From Veillonella nakazawae (GTDB lineage Bacteria > Bacillota > Negativicutes > Veillonellales > Veillonellaceae), in the NCBI RefSeq assembly GCF_013393365.1, contig NZ_AP022321.1, positions 902,001 to 966,000 of the forward strand: a stretch of 64,000 bases of DNA, in the 5' to 3' direction. The notes beneath the pieces were generated by a model that was given only the letters and a program-made list of their open reading frames with translations, ran no database searches and was not told the origin of the DNA. How positions within the stretch are numbered: the first letter of the stretch is position 1; every line of letters starts with the position of its first letter. Positions 18,600 to 27,973 of the stretch are shown one piece after another. A program made the position numbers and the translations under genes.

Positions 18600-19829
18600 A
18601 TGAGACCAATTGCAGAAGCATATAAAGACTTTCCTATACTACATAAAGAGCATAATGGGCACCGCGTTATCTATTTAGATAGCGGTGCTACTGCACAAAT
18701 TCCACAATCCGTAATTGATCGTGTTGTGGAACATATGACACAACGTAATGGTAATCCACATCGTGGCTCTCATATTTTAGCTATTGAAGCATCTGAAGAC
18801 TATGAAAATGCACGTGATCGCGTAGTTGAATTTATCAATGCTCGTGAGCGTGAAGAAGTTGTATTTACACGTAATAGTACAGAATCTATGAACTTGATTG
18901 CTCATAGCTATGGTCTTCATAATGTGAAGAAAGGTAACAAGATTGTCATTACTGTTGCGGAACATCATGCCAATCTTGTAACATGGCAATATGTAGCAGA
19001 ACAAACAGGGGCAACCTTAGAATATATGTACCTTGATGAACATGGGCATTTAAAAGATGGTGAAATCAATAAAATTGATGAGAACACTAAAATTGTTGCC
19101 TTTGCTCATGTTAGTAATGTGCTTGGTATGGAATTCCCTGTAAAAGAATTAACTGAAAAAGCGCATTCCGTAGGTGCTGTAGTAGTTCTCGATGGTGCTC
19201 AATCTACACCTCATAAAAAAATTGATGTTCAAGAATTAGACTGCGATTTCTTCGTATTCTCTGGTCATAAAATGTGTGCATCTCAAGGTATTGGTGTACT
19301 TTATGGTAAACGTGAGTTATTAGAAGCGATGCCACCTTTCCTATTGGGTGGGGATATGATTGAATATGTAAAAGAACAAACTACTACATTCAATGAGCTT
19401 CCATATAAGTTTGAAGCAGGTACACCAAATGCTGATGGCGCCGTTTCCTTACATGCGGCAATTGATTATTTAGAATCATTTGGCATGGATGCTATTAAAG
19501 CTTATGAAGAGGAACTAGTAGCATATATTCTTCCTAAAATTGTTGCATTACCACATGTTCATGTGATTGGTTCTCAAAATCCTAAGGAAAAACATGGTGT
19601 AATTGCATTCACTGTAGATGATGTACATCCTCATGATGTAGCTACGATTTTGGACTCTAAAGGCATTTGTGTTCGTTCTGGACACCATTGTGCACAACCA
19701 TTAGGTGCATTCTACAATGTATCTGCATCTACTCGTCTAAGCATGTACTTATATACTCGTAAGGAAGATTTAGATGCATTCTTAGAAGTATTGAAGACTG
19801 TTCGTTCAGTAATGGGTTTTAAAGATTAG
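18600..19829 (+). CDS. sufS: Cysteine desulfurase SufS
   Basis: SufS takes sulfur from cysteine and passes it, via SufU, to the scaffold. The 409-residue protein is a class V aminotransferase-fold PLP enzyme with TRNSTESMNLIAHS, AEHHANLVTWQ, LDGAQSTPHKKID, the PLP lysine in FSGHKMCASQGIGVLYG and the active-site cysteine in RSGHHCAQPLGAF (about Cys360). Start ATG 18600 is preceded by AAAGAGGCG. Its neighbours sufD and sufU give the pathway. Confidence 0.97.
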   Translation: MRPIAEAYKDFPILHKEHNGHRVIYLDSGATAQIPQSVIDRVVEHMTQRNGNPHRGSHILAIEASEDYENARDRVVEFINAREREEVVFTRNSTESMNLIAHSYGLHNVKKGNKIVITVAEHHANLVTWQYVAEQTGATLEYMYLDEHGHLKDGEINKIDENTKIVAFAHVSNVLGMEFPVKELTEKAHSVGAVVVLDGAQSTPHKKIDVQELDCDFFVFSGHKMCASQGIGVLYGKRELLEAMPPFLLGGDMIEYVKEQTTTFNELPYKFEAGTPNADGAVSLHAAIDYLESFGMDAIKAYEEELVAYILPKIVALPHVHVIGSQNPKEKHGVIAFTVDDVHPHDVATILDSKGICVRSGHHCAQPLGAFYNVSASTRLSMYLYTRKEDLDAFLEVLKTVRSVMGFKD

Positions 19830-19843
19830 GAGATTTACCATCA

Positions 19844-20269
19844 ATGGAAATGGATCAATTATATACAGAACTTATTTTGGAACATAACCAAGATAAGCGT
19901 AATAAACATGAGTTAGCTCATTTTACAAATTCTGAACATGGCCATAACCCTAGTTGTGGTGATGATCTAACATTACAACTCAACGTAGAAGATGGCATTA
20001 TTAAAGATGCTGCTTATACAGGCTCTGGCTGCGCTATCAGTCAAGCGTCTGCATCTATGATGATTGATATCATTAAGGGGAAATCTGTTGAGGAAGCTCT
20101 TCGTTTGGTAGAAATTTTCTTAGGTATGATCAAAAAAGAAATTACCGATGAAAATGAGTTAGAAGAATTAGAAGATGCTATGGCATTGCAAAATATTTCT
20201 AACATGCCAGCACGTGTTAAGTGTGCGGTTCTTGCATGGCATACATTAAAAGAGGCTTTAAAGAAATAA
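19844..20269 (+). CDS. sufU: Sulfur relay protein SufU
   Basis: SufU is the zinc-dependent sulfurtransferase that accepts persulfide from SufS in Firmicutes. The 141-residue protein carries the three family cysteines in NPSCGDDL, GSGCAISQAS and ARVKCAVLAW, with the adjacent aspartate in CGDD. The SufU-specific insert relative to IscU (FLGMIKKEITDENELEELEDA) is present. AGGAG at 19828-19832 is 11 bases before ATG 19844; an in-frame ATG at 19850 is also possible. Confidence 0.95.
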   Translation: MEMDQLYTELILEHNQDKRNKHELAHFTNSEHGHNPSCGDDLTLQLNVEDGIIKDAAYTGSGCAISQASASMMIDIIKGKSVEEALRLVEIFLGMIKKEITDENELEELEDAMALQNISNMPARVKCAVLAWHTLKEALKK

Positions 20270-20270
20270 T

Positions 20271-20954
20271 ATGAAGAAAACAATATTATTTGATTTAGAT
20301 GGAACTTTAACAGATTCTCAAGAAGGTATTCTTAAAAGTGTTAAATTTGCATTGGAACATTTTGGCTATGATGTTCCTGATGAAGAAACATTGCAATTAT
20401 TTTTAGGACCACCATTGGTAGATGCTTTTCAAGAGCATTGTGGCATGACCTTTGACCAAGCGGAAGAAACGTACTTTAAATTCCGCGAACGATATGGTAC
20501 AATCGGCAAATTTGAAAATCAAGTGTATCCGAATATTGTAGACTTGTTGGCTAAATGCAAAACAGAACAATATACTATTGCCGTTGCTACAGCAAAGCCT
20601 GAGCATTATGCTAAGGATATTTTAGATCACTTTGAATTAACATCTTACTTTGATGTAATTGTGGGTGCTAATTATGAAAGCGGTTTATTGCATAAGAAAG
20701 AGATTCTTGAAAAAGCTCTTAAACTTTGTGGAAATCCTTTAACTGATGAAAATGGTCGTCGTTTGGCCTTTATGGTAGGCGATCGTAAGTATGATGTAGA
20801 GGCAGCTAACGAACTTGGTTGTATTTCTATCGGTGTTACTTATGGTTATGGTACAGAAGCTGAACTAAAAGAAGCCGATGCAGAGTACATCTGTGATGAT
20901 GTTGATGAAATTGCTGATGTTCTCGATCTTGAAGAAATGATGGTTCGTAGATAA
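20271..20954 (+). CDS. HAD-superfamily phosphatase, phosphoglycolate phosphatase-like
   Basis: The 227-residue protein is a haloacid dehalogenase-type hydrolase. Motif I is FDLDGTLTDS (nucleophile Asp near residue 8), motif II lies in AVATAKPEHYAK and motif IV is MVGDRKYDVEAAN. An alpha-helical C1 cap lies between motifs I and II. This matches the Gph/PpaX/YjjG type, acting on phosphoglycolate, pyrophosphate or nucleotides; sequence alone does not separate these. It starts 1 base after the sufU stop, so it is at the end of the suf transcript. Confidence 0.85.
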   Translation: MKKTILFDLDGTLTDSQEGILKSVKFALEHFGYDVPDEETLQLFLGPPLVDAFQEHCGMTFDQAEETYFKFRERYGTIGKFENQVYPNIVDLLAKCKTEQYTIAVATAKPEHYAKDILDHFELTSYFDVIVGANYESGLLHKKEILEKALKLCGNPLTDENGRRLAFMVGDRKYDVEAANELGCISIGVTYGYGTEAELKEADAEYICDDVDEIADVLDLEEMMVRR

Positions 20955-20980
20955 GCTATTATAAATAAAATATTAACCTT

Positions 20981-21015
20981 AAAAAGGCTAGAGGGATTTC
21001 CTCTAGCCTTTTTGT
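20981..21015 (+). terminator. Terminator after the suf/HAD unit
   Basis: AAAAAGGCTAGAGG and CCTCTAGCCTTTTT form a 14-bp perfect stem with a short GATTT loop and a T-run in both directions. Confidence 0.92.
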
Positions 21016-21027
21016 ATCTATCTAATA

Positions 21028-21056
21028 AAAGGACTAACCAATAAGGTTAGTCCTTT
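21028..21056 (-). terminator. Terminator after the SpeD-like gene (works on the minus strand)
   Basis: AAAGGACTAACC and GGTTAGTCCTTT form a 12-bp stem. On the minus strand it follows the SpeD-like stop by a few bases and is followed by TTTTATT. Together with the preceding hairpin it insulates two convergent units. Confidence 0.85.
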
Positions 21057-21059
21057 GTA

Positions 21060-21566
21060 CTATTTTTTTAGGCCGCTTTTTTTAGCTAATGTTTTGATAA
21101 CCTTAGCACTTTGTTTTTTCAATTTGCCGCCTGTTTGTTTGAGTTGAATACGTGTACGAGAAACACGACCAAGTGTAGTAATCTTTGTTTTACGACGTGG
21201 CTTCATATCGCGTTCGTTACCAAAGTCGCCACGTTGTACACTTGTTGCTTTTACCTTTTCTGCTCTGAAAGATTTACGCAACGCTTTCATAATTAATGTG
21301 AGCGGTAAGGATTGCTCAAAAGAATACAAATCAACAGCCACATAACCTAGAGCAGGATACGTGTGCAATGTAAAGTGAAAGCCTGGTGCAACAGATAGGA
21401 GGGCGATCTCCTCGTCCATAACTTGACAACTGATTTCATCAACATCAAGGTCAGCTAAATCAAATGCGGTTGCTACACTTTCTTGTACAGCTGTAGCGGA
21501 TGAGATTGCATCTTCATCGCAGGAATATAAATCAATTAACAGTTCTTGTCCTAATGCTTCTGCCAT
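21060..21566 (-). CDS. S-adenosylmethionine decarboxylase-like protein lacking the catalytic serine and cysteine
   Basis: The 168-residue protein has an N-terminal AdoMet decarboxylase (SpeD) fold: LGQELLIDLYSCDED opens it, and the core HFTLHTYPALGYVAVDLYS aligns with the SpeD segment that normally reads SESHLTIHT followed by YGYAAVDVFTCG. In true SpeD the E-S bond is cleaved and the Ser becomes the pyruvoyl group. Here the positions read P-G-F, and the later catalytic Cys is also Phe. The two histidines are kept. A C-terminal tail of about 55 residues is very basic (about 20 Lys/Arg) and absent from ordinary SpeD. I infer a non-decarboxylating binding or regulatory protein. ATG 21566 is chosen because GAAGG precedes it. 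Confidence 0.75.
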   Translation of the reverse strand: MAEALGQELLIDLYSCDEDAISSATAVQESVATAFDLADLDVDEISCQVMDEEIALLSVAPGFHFTLHTYPALGYVAVDLYSFEQSLPLTLIMKALRKSFRAEKVKATSVQRGDFGNERDMKPRRKTKITTLGRVSRTRIQLKQTGGKLKKQSAKVIKTLAKKSGLKK

Positions 21567-21601
21567 AACAACACCTTCTTTCATAAAAATATATCTTATT
21601 T

Positions 21602-21631
21602 ATTATACCCATAATTTAAGATTAAGTCCAA
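21602..21631 (-). promoter_or_regulatory. Promoter of the SpeD-like gene
   Basis: On the minus strand TTGGAC (21631-21626) and TATAAT (21607-21602) are 18 bases apart, about 36 bases before the chosen start. It is divergent from the ctsR promoter. Confidence 0.5.
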
Positions 21632-21649
21632 TTATAGGGGGATGTATTA

Positions 21650-21684
21650 AAAGGTCAAATGTATAGTATAGAAATTTGACCTTT
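21650..21684. promoter_or_regulatory. Inverted GGTCAAA repeat between the SpeD-like gene and ctsR
   Basis: AAAGGTCAAAT (21650-21660) and ATTTGACCTTT (21674-21684) are perfect 11-base inverted arms separated by 13 bases. GGTCAAA is the CtsR heptad. The element lies immediately upstream of the ctsR -35 and between two divergent promoters, so it could control both. Confidence 0.6.
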
Positions 21685-21687
21685 ATA

Positions 21688-21716
21688 TTGACTAAAGTCA
21701 AAAAGTCAAATATAAT
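21688..21716 (+). promoter_or_regulatory. ctsR operon promoter with CtsR boxes in the spacer
   Basis: TTGACT (21688-21693) and TATAAT (21711-21716) are exactly 17 bases apart. The spacer contains AGTCAAAAAGTCAAA (21696-21710): two AGTCAAA heptads offset by 8 bases. A further AGTCAAA lies just downstream (about 21738). Binding here would occlude RNA polymerase, as expected for CtsR autoregulation. Confidence 0.78.
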
Positions 21717-21780
21717 AGAAATATGTAAAAAGCAAATAGTCAAAATATATATTAAATAAAATGTTAAAGAGGTGTTTTTT

Positions 21781-22260
21781 ATGAGTATGATAGCTGATAA
21801 AATAGAAAAGTTTATATTGGATCGTATGCGTGAAGAACAAGAGAAATTAATTTTAAAGCGTAACGAATTAGCTGATGAGTTAGATTGTGCACCTTCGCAA
21901 ATTAGTTATGTTTTAAGTACGCGATTTTCCAATGAGCGTGGGTTTGATGTTGAATCAAGACGTGGATTAGGTGGATATATTCGAATCACAAAATTAAATC
22001 CAGAAAGTTCTGATTCTCTACCAGCTGTAACAACCTATCGTATTTATGAAGGTCAAAATACAGTAGATCGTTTAATTGATATAAAAGATGTAGACCAATC
22101 ATTATTTCAATTAATACAAGCAGAAAAAATTACTCGTCGTGAGGCTCAATTGATGCATAATTCTTTTGCTATATTGATTGAAAATACTGATATTGAACAT
22201 CGAAATAATGCAATTCGTGAGCTATACGCAACAATGGTGGATACACTACGGAAGGAGTGA
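21781..22260 (+). CDS. ctsR: Heat-shock transcriptional repressor CtsR
   Basis: CtsR is the winged-helix repressor of class III heat-shock genes in Firmicutes. The 159-residue protein has the N-terminal DNA-binding domain with KRNELADELDCAPSQISYVL (about residues 26-45), the wing VESRRGLGGYIRI (Arg62-type tip) and the C-terminal four-helix dimerisation domain. ATG 21781 has AGAGGTG 8 bases upstream. It is first of ctsR-mcsA-mcsB-clpC, with GTCAAA boxes in its own promoter. Confidence 0.97.
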   Translation: MSMIADKIEKFILDRMREEQEKLILKRNELADELDCAPSQISYVLSTRFSNERGFDVESRRGLGGYIRITKLNPESSDSLPAVTTYRIYEGQNTVDRLIDIKDVDQSLFQLIQAEKITRREAQLMHNSFAILIENTDIEHRNNAIRELYATMVDTLRKE

Positions 22261-22266
22261 TGATCA

Positions 22267-22806
22267 GTGATATGTGATCATTGCCATAAAAATGAAGCTA
22301 CTATCCATATGACAAATATTGTAAATAATCAGAAAACGGAACAACATTTGTGCAATACTTGTGCTACAGCACTACAACAAGAGGGAAAATTATCTCCCTA
22401 TAGTTCCTTTATGAATGATATGTGGGATGATAGCTTTTTTACCAATGATTTCTTTAAAAATATGGTCTATCCTGATAATTTATTAAAATCTCATCAATCT
22501 AAACGGTGTCCTCAATGTGGTATTACTTATGATGAGTTTAATCGGGTAGGCAAGTTTGGTTGTGATAGATGCTATGAAACCTTTGCTAGTGAAATAAAAC
22601 CGTTATTACAACGTTTGCAAGGTAGTTCTGAATATGAAGGGTCAGTTCCTAGTCATGGTAATAATGTGTTTAAAGCTAAGTATGAAGTTAAACAATTGCG
22701 TAATCAATTAGAGATGGCAATTCAAGCAGAGAAATTTGAAGATGCAGCTATCTTAAGAGATAAAATAAAAGAATTAGAAGCCATCATTGGTGGCAATAAA
22801 GAATAG
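22267..22806 (+). CDS. mcsA: McsA, zinc-binding activator of McsB
   Basis: McsA activates the arginine kinase McsB. The 179-residue protein carries paired CxxC zinc sites: CDHCHKNE and CNTCATAL near the N-terminus, then CPQCGITYDEF and CDRCYETF in the middle. The C-terminus is a UVR motif (KYEVKQLRNQLEMAIQAEKF, about residues 138-157, with IEL-type continuation). It uses GTG 22267, with AAGGAG at 22251-22256. It lies 6 bases after ctsR and 12 bases before mcsB. Confidence 0.95.
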   Translation: MICDHCHKNEATIHMTNIVNNQKTEQHLCNTCATALQQEGKLSPYSSFMNDMWDDSFFTNDFFKNMVYPDNLLKSHQSKRCPQCGITYDEFNRVGKFGCDRCYETFASEIKPLLQRLQGSSEYEGSVPSHGNNVFKAKYEVKQLRNQLEMAIQAEKFEDAAILRDKIKELEAIIGGNKE

Positions 22807-22818
22807 GAGGTTCTTATT

Positions 22819-23880
22819 ATGTTAGATACTATATTAGACTCTCCTTTAAGTTCATGGCTACAACTCGATACGGACGCAACGGATCATATTGTGATTTCTA
22901 GTCGCATTCGTCTGGCTAGAAACTTTGACGGGATATTATTTACAAATCGTAATGATATGTCATCGTTAGAAAAAGTAAATACTATTTCCAGAGGCTTACT
23001 TCAACCTTTAAAAGAAGCAGATGGACATCAATACTCCAATATCAATCTTGAGCAATTAAGTGAGCGTGAACGGGCCATATTGGTTGAAAAACATTTGATG
23101 AGCCCTGCTTTAGAGGAAAAACTACCGTACCGCAACTTAGTGGTTTCTGACGATGCATCAATTGTGATTATGGTAAATGAAGAAGATCATTTGCGAATTC
23201 AATCTATGGTTTCTGGATTGAGATTAGAAGTAGCTTATGAACGTATATTAAAAATCGATAAGGCTATTGAAGGAAAATATCCATATGCCTTTGATGAACG
23301 ATTTGGTTATTTAACGGCTTGTCCAACTAATGTCGGTACAGGTTTACGAGCATCTGTAATGTTACATTTACCAGCCTTGACTATATCTGGAAAAATTACA
23401 CGCCTTATTCGTAGTATCATTCAGTTGGGCTACTCTGTGCGTGGATTATATGGTGAAGGTTCAGAAGCATTAGGAAATATATATCAAATTTCTAACCAAC
23501 GTACCATGGGTACTAGTGAAGAAGATACAATAGAACAATTAACAAAGATTGTAGAAGGGATTATTGCAGAAGAGCGAAAATCTCGTCAGTTATTATTACA
23601 TAATGATAAAGAAGGCTTAGAAGATGTGTTATGGCGCTCCTATGGAGTCCTACAGAATGCACGCCGTGTAAATGGTAAAGAGGCCTTAACAAAGCTTAGT
23701 GATATCCAGTTAGGCGTTGACTTAAATATTTTACCTCAATGGGGTAAGGATTCCTTTAATGAGTTGATTGCTATAACTAGACCTAATTTCCTTTCAAAGT
23801 ATGCAGGAAATGATAATCTAACAGATATCGAGCGTGATAGCTATCGGGCAAAGGTAATCCGTCTAAAGCTTTCACATTAA
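22819..23880 (+). CDS. mcsB: Protein-arginine kinase McsB
   Basis: McsB phosphorylates arginines on misfolded proteins and on CtsR, marking them for ClpCP. The 353-residue protein has the phosphagen-kinase fold: VISSRIRLARNFDG (nucleotide-binding Ser-x-Arg-x-Arg), the LVVSDDASIVIMVNEEDHLR loop with the substrate-site glutamate, CPTNVGTGLRASVMLHLPAL with the catalytic cysteine region, and RGLYGEGSEALGNIYQISNQ. AATAGGAGG precedes ATG 22819. The length is normal. Confidence 0.97.
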   Translation: MLDTILDSPLSSWLQLDTDATDHIVISSRIRLARNFDGILFTNRNDMSSLEKVNTISRGLLQPLKEADGHQYSNINLEQLSERERAILVEKHLMSPALEEKLPYRNLVVSDDASIVIMVNEEDHLRIQSMVSGLRLEVAYERILKIDKAIEGKYPYAFDERFGYLTACPTNVGTGLRASVMLHLPALTISGKITRLIRSIIQLGYSVRGLYGEGSEALGNIYQISNQRTMGTSEEDTIEQLTKIVEGIIAEERKSRQLLLHNDKEGLEDVLWRSYGVLQNARRVNGKEALTKLSDIQLGVDLNILPQWGKDSFNELIAITRPNFLSKYAGNDNLTDIERDSYRAKVIRLKLSH

Positions 23881-23967
23881 CAGCTATTCCAATGGTATAG
23901 CCTACCATTGTTTACATATATTTGAAGAGAAATAATTACAATTTACATAGATAGATGAGGTGATAGT
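23881..23967 (+). other. mcsB-clpC spacer with a small hairpin
   Basis: CAATGGTA (23890-23897) and TACCATTG (23903-23910) form an 8-bp stem followed by only three Ts. It could modestly reduce read-through or protect an mRNA end. clpC is otherwise in operon orientation, with AGGTGATAG before its start. Confidence 0.35.
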
Positions 23968-26415
23968 ATGATGCAACGATTTACAGATGATGCACAGCGT
24001 GTTCTTTCCTTTGCTCAAGAAGCCGCATTGGAGTTGGGACATGACTATGTAGGCACTGAACATGTACTCATCGGCCTGACAAAGGTTAAAAATGGTGTTG
24101 CTGCTAAGGCCTTAGAAGAGCTTGGTATTGTTACAGAAGATATTTTTGAAGCTGTAGAAGAGCAAGTGGGCCGCGGTAATAAAAAAGCAACATCTATATA
24201 TATGACGCCACGTGTTAAGAATGTACTTGAGTTAGCTGTTCAAGTAGCTAATCGCATGAATCATAATTACGTTGGTACTGAGCATATTCTACTTGGTTTA
24301 CTCAGCGACGGCGGTGGTGTTGCAGTTGGGATTTTACGGGCTATGAATATTCGTACCGACGATATAGTTGAAGCGATTCGTCATATTCTTGGCTCTAGTA
24401 CTAATGGTGATCATAGTGGTCAAGAAGGAGCGAATAACAATGGCGACTTAGGTGAATTAACTGATTTTGGTACGGACTTAAATGAGTCCGCAAAACAAGG
24501 TAAAATTGATCCTGTTATTGGTCGTGATACAGAAATTCAACGAGTTATTCAAATACTTAGCCGTAGAACTAAAAATAATCCCGTTCTCATTGGTGAACCT
24601 GGTGTAGGTAAGACGGCCATTGCTGAAGGCTTGGCGCAACGTATCGTCAACGGTAATGTGCCAGAAATTTTGCGTAATAAACGCATTATTTCCCTTAGCA
24701 TTAGCTCTATGTTAGCTGGTGCAAAATACCGTGGCGAATTTGAAGAGCGTTTAAAAAAAGCGATTGATGAAGTTCAACAACATGACGATATGATTATCTT
24801 CATTGATGAAATTCACACATTAGTTGGAGCAGGTGCCACTGAAGGCGCTATGGATGCGGCAAATATCTTGAAACCAGTTTTGGCACGCGGTGAATTCCAA
24901 GTTATTGGCGCTACGACACTTGATGAATATAAAAAGCATATTGAAAAAGATGCTGCCTTAGAGCGTCGTTTCCAACCTGTTCAAGTAGGGGAACCTAATG
25001 AAGAGGATGCTCTTGAAATCTTGAGAGGCTTACGAGATCGTTATGAGGCTTTCCATAAGGCTAAAATTACAGATGAAGCATTAAAAGCTGCTGTTACTTT
25101 ATCTAGTAGATATATTACAGATCGATTTTTGCCGGATAAAGCTATCGATGTGGTTGATGAGGCTGCATCTAAGGTCCGTATGAAGGTATTTTCGGCGGCA
25201 CCAGATGTTAAAGCTTTAGAGGACAGACTCAATACGGTTAAGAAGGAAAAAGAAGCGGCTGTCACATCACAAGATTTTGAAAAGGCAGCTAAACTTCGTG
25301 ATGAAGAGCAAGTTCTAGTTAAAGAAATTGATGATAAAAAATCTGTAGCTAAAGAAGAAAGTGATCAAAAATTAATAGTTACAGAAGATGATATTGCTGC
25401 CGTAGTAGCTCAATGGACTGGTATTCCAGTTGCAAAAATCGCAGAAGAAGAATCAGAAACCTTGCTTCATTTAGAAGATGAGTTACATAAACGCGTCATC
25501 GGTCAAGATGATGCTGTTACAGCTGTAGCAAAAGCTGTGCGCCGTGCAAGGGCTGGATTAAAGGATCCAAAACGTCCAATTGGTTCCTTCTTATTCCTTG
25601 GACCAACAGGGGTTGGTAAAACTGAGCTAGCAAGAGCACTTGCATCCTCCTTGTTCGGCGATGAATCTGCTATGATTCGACTTGATATGTCTGAATATAT
25701 GGAAAAACATACTGTTTCCCGTTTAGTTGGGGCCCCTCCAGGATATGTAGGCTATGAAGAGGGAGGCCAATTGACTGATGCAGTTCGACGTAAACCATAT
25801 AGCGTTATTTTACTTGACGAAGTAGAAAAGGCTCATGCAGATTTCTTTAATATCCTATTACAAGTTCTTGATGATGGCCGACTTACAGATAGTCAAGGGA
25901 GAACCGTAGACTTTAGAAATACGGTTATCATCATGACTAGTAACTTAGGTGCTAAAGCATTACATAAGAACTCTACAGAATTAGGTTTCTTAGCACCGAA
26001 AAAAGCAGAATCTCATACTAATGATTCTAAAACCAAAGATTTTAAAGAGGCTAAGAAATCTGTTCTGGATGCTGTAAAACGTCATTTCAGGCCAGAGTTC
26101 TTAAATCGTATTGATGAGATGATTGTGTTCCATCCATTAACTGAAGAGGACTTAACAAAAATTGTAACAATTTTAATGAGTGATGTAACAAAGCGTCTTG
26201 AAGAATGTGATTTACATTTAGAAATTACACCTGAGGCTATGAAATTGCTCGTTAGAGAAGGTTCCGATTTTACTATGGGTGCTCGGCCTTTGAAACGCGC
26301 TATTCAACGCCTAATTGAGGACCCTGTATCCGATCTTATTTTGAAAGGAGAGGCGATAGCAGGAAAAACTATTAAAGCAGATGCAAAGGATAATGATATT
26401 GTTGTAACGATTTAA
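23968..26415 (+). CDS. clpC: ATP-dependent unfoldase ClpC
   Basis: ClpC is the hexameric AAA+ unfoldase that feeds substrates, including arginine-phosphorylated ones, to ClpP. The 815-residue protein has two N-domain repeats (about 1-145), an AAA-1 domain with Walker [14 protein letters not shown] and Walker [11 protein letters not shown], a UVR-bearing middle domain (about 415-455, [15 protein letters not shown]) and AAA-2 with [13 protein letters not shown] and the D2-small domain [14 protein letters not shown]. Adjacent ATGs at 23968 and 23971 are both possible starts. It ends the ctsR operon. Confidence 0.97.
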   Translation: MMQRFTDDAQRVLSFAQEAALELGHDYVGTEHVLIGLTKVKNGVAAKALEELGIVTEDIFEAVEEQVGRGNKKATSIYMTPRVKNVLELAVQVANRMNHNYVGTEHILLGLLSDGGGVAVGILRAMNIRTDDIVEAIRHILGSSTNGDHSGQEGANNNGDLGELTDFGTDLNESAKQGKIDPVIGRDTEIQRVIQILSRRTKNNPVLIGEPGVGKTAIAEGLAQRIVNGNVPEILRNKRIISLSISSMLAGAKYRGEFEERLKKAIDEVQQHDDMIIFIDEIHTLVGAGATEGAMDAANILKPVLARGEFQVIGATTLDEYKKHIEKDAALERRFQPVQVGEPNEEDALEILRGLRDRYEAFHKAKITDEALKAAVTLSSRYITDRFLPDKAIDVVDEAASKVRMKVFSAAPDVKALEDRLNTVKKEKEAAVTSQDFEKAAKLRDEEQVLVKEIDDKKSVAKEESDQKLIVTEDDIAAVVAQWTGIPVAKIAEEESETLLHLEDELHKRVIGQDDAVTAVAKAVRRARAGLKDPKRPIGSFLFLGPTGVGKTELARALASSLFGDESAMIRLDMSEYMEKHTVSRLVGAPPGYVGYEEGGQLTDAVRRKPYSVILLDEVEKAHADFFNILLQVLDDGRLTDSQGRTVDFRNTVIIMTSNLGAKALHKNSTELGFLAPKKAESHTNDSKTKDFKEAKKSVLDAVKRHFRPEFLNRIDEMIVFHPLTEEDLTKIVTILMSDVTKRLEECDLHLEITPEAMKLLVREGSDFTMGARPLKRAIQRLIEDPVSDLILKGEAIAGKTIKADAKDNDIVVTI

Positions 26416-26521
26416 TATAAATACAAAATTAATAGTTAATGACTACCTTTCATATAAATTATATGGCTTAAATGGTATACTATAAAATAGTGATAGTTAA
26501 CCATGTAGTAAAATTATGCAT

Positions 26522-26560
26522 AAAAGGTCATGAATGGTTATCATTCATGACCTTTTTTAT
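26522..26560 (+). terminator. Terminator after clpC
   Basis: AAAAGGTCATGAATG and CATTCATGACCTTTT form a 15-bp perfect stem with a GTTAT loop and a T6 tail. The 26416-26521 stretch before it is AT-rich and shows no gene. Confidence 0.93.
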
Positions 26561-26584
26561 CTTATATAAAAGTTTTGAGGTATT

Positions 26585-27958
26585 ATGGCAAAAGCAAAAT
26601 CAGTATTCTTCTGTCAGAATTGTGGGGCTGAGTCATCTAAATGGATGGGACGTTGTCCACAATGTGGCGAATGGAATACATTAGTTGAAGAGATTATTAA
26701 AGAAACTAAACATAGCCGCACACCTTCACGAGGTGTAGGAAACCAAACAACAAAACCAACAGCTTTACCAGATATTGAAATTTCATCTATCGCTCGTGTA
26801 TCTACTACCTTTGGTGAAATCGACCGCGTATTAGGTGGAGGGATTGTTCCTGGGGCTCTTATGCTCTTAGGTGGTGATCCTGGTATAGGCAAGTCTACAC
26901 TACTTCTTCAAGTATCCCAAAAGGTGGCTGATACGGTAGGTACTGTACTATATGCATCTGGAGAAGAATCTCAATTACAGCTTAAGCTTCGGGCAGAACG
27001 ACTTCATATCAATAGTGAGCGACTACAAGTTATTGCTGATACAGATTTAGATCATATCTTAGAGCAAGCTGATGCAATGACGCCTTCTTTGTTAGTTATC
27101 GACTCCATTCAAACCATGTATACCGGAGATATCGATGCTGCTCCAGGTAGTGTTAGCCAAGTGCGAGAATGTACTTCGCGCCTTCTTCGCTTCTGTAAAG
27201 AACGAAATATTCCAACGGTAATCATTGGACATGTTACCAAGGAAGGCAATATTGCGGGTCCTCGTATGTTAGAACATATGGTGGATGTAGTGCTTTACTT
27301 TGAAGGCGAACGGTCTTACCAATTCCGTATTTTGCGCTCTATTAAGAATCGTTTTGGATCTACATCTGAAACAGGTATCTTTGCCATGGTTGAGGAAGGC
27401 TTACAAGAGTTATCTAATCCATCAGCTTCTTTATTGGCAGAACGATCTGATGAGGAAAGCGGCAGTGCCGTTATGATTTATCTTGAAGGGGTTCGTCCTA
27501 TTCTTGTAGAGGTACAAAGCCTTGTTGTTACAACTGCTTTTGGCATGCCGCGACGTACTGCCATAGGTTATGATTTAAATCGTCTAATTGTATTGTTAGC
27601 AGTACTAGAAAAACGCTGTGGCTTTACATTGGGCAATAAAGATGTGTATGTTAACGTTATTGGTGGTCTCAAGGTTAATGAGCCAGCATGTGATTTATCT
27701 ATGGCTGTTGCTATCGTATCTAATCTAAAAAATCGCATTGTTCCTACAGATATGGTCATTTTAGGTGAAGTAGGACTGACTGGTAATGTTCGTAGTATTC
27801 CACGTATTGAGCAGCGTATTAATGAAGCAAAGAAATTAGGCTTTAAAAAGTTTATTATTCCTGAAGGCAATTATAAGCAAATCAAGGATAATGATAGTTC
27901 TATCAAGATTAGAGGCGTTAAATCTATTCAAGAGGCAATGCAACTGGTATTTTTTTAA
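26585..27958 (+). CDS. radA: DNA repair ATPase RadA (Sms)
   Basis: RadA helps process recombination intermediates with RecA. The 457-residue protein has an N-terminal C4 zinc finger (CQNCGAESSKWMGRCPQCGEW, first cysteines at about residues 10-13), a RecA-like core with Walker A GGDPGIGKSTLLLQ and the RadA motif KNRFGSTSETG, and a C-terminal Lon-like domain (DVYVNVIGGLKVNEPACDL). TTTTGAGGT precedes ATG 26585. It starts shortly after the clpC terminator; radA next to clpC is the normal Firmicutes order. Confidence 0.97.
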   Translation: MAKAKSVFFCQNCGAESSKWMGRCPQCGEWNTLVEEIIKETKHSRTPSRGVGNQTTKPTALPDIEISSIARVSTTFGEIDRVLGGGIVPGALMLLGGDPGIGKSTLLLQVSQKVADTVGTVLYASGEESQLQLKLRAERLHINSERLQVIADTDLDHILEQADAMTPSLLVIDSIQTMYTGDIDAAPGSVSQVRECTSRLLRFCKERNIPTVIIGHVTKEGNIAGPRMLEHMVDVVLYFEGERSYQFRILRSIKNRFGSTSETGIFAMVEEGLQELSNPSASLLAERSDEESGSAVMIYLEGVRPILVEVQSLVVTTAFGMPRRTAIGYDLNRLIVLLAVLEKRCGFTLGNKDVYVNVIGGLKVNEPACDLSMAVAIVSNLKNRIVPTDMVILGEVGLTGNVRSIPRIEQRINEAKKLGFKKFIIPEGNYKQIKDNDSSIKIRGVKSIQEAMQLVFF

Positions 27959-27973
27959 TTAGGAGGTGATTTG

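Noticed and set aside
21650..21684. Inverted GGTCAAA repeat as a transcription terminator
   Set aside because: It has no T-run that fits, lies upstream of two promoters rather than after a gene, and the arms match a known repressor motif.
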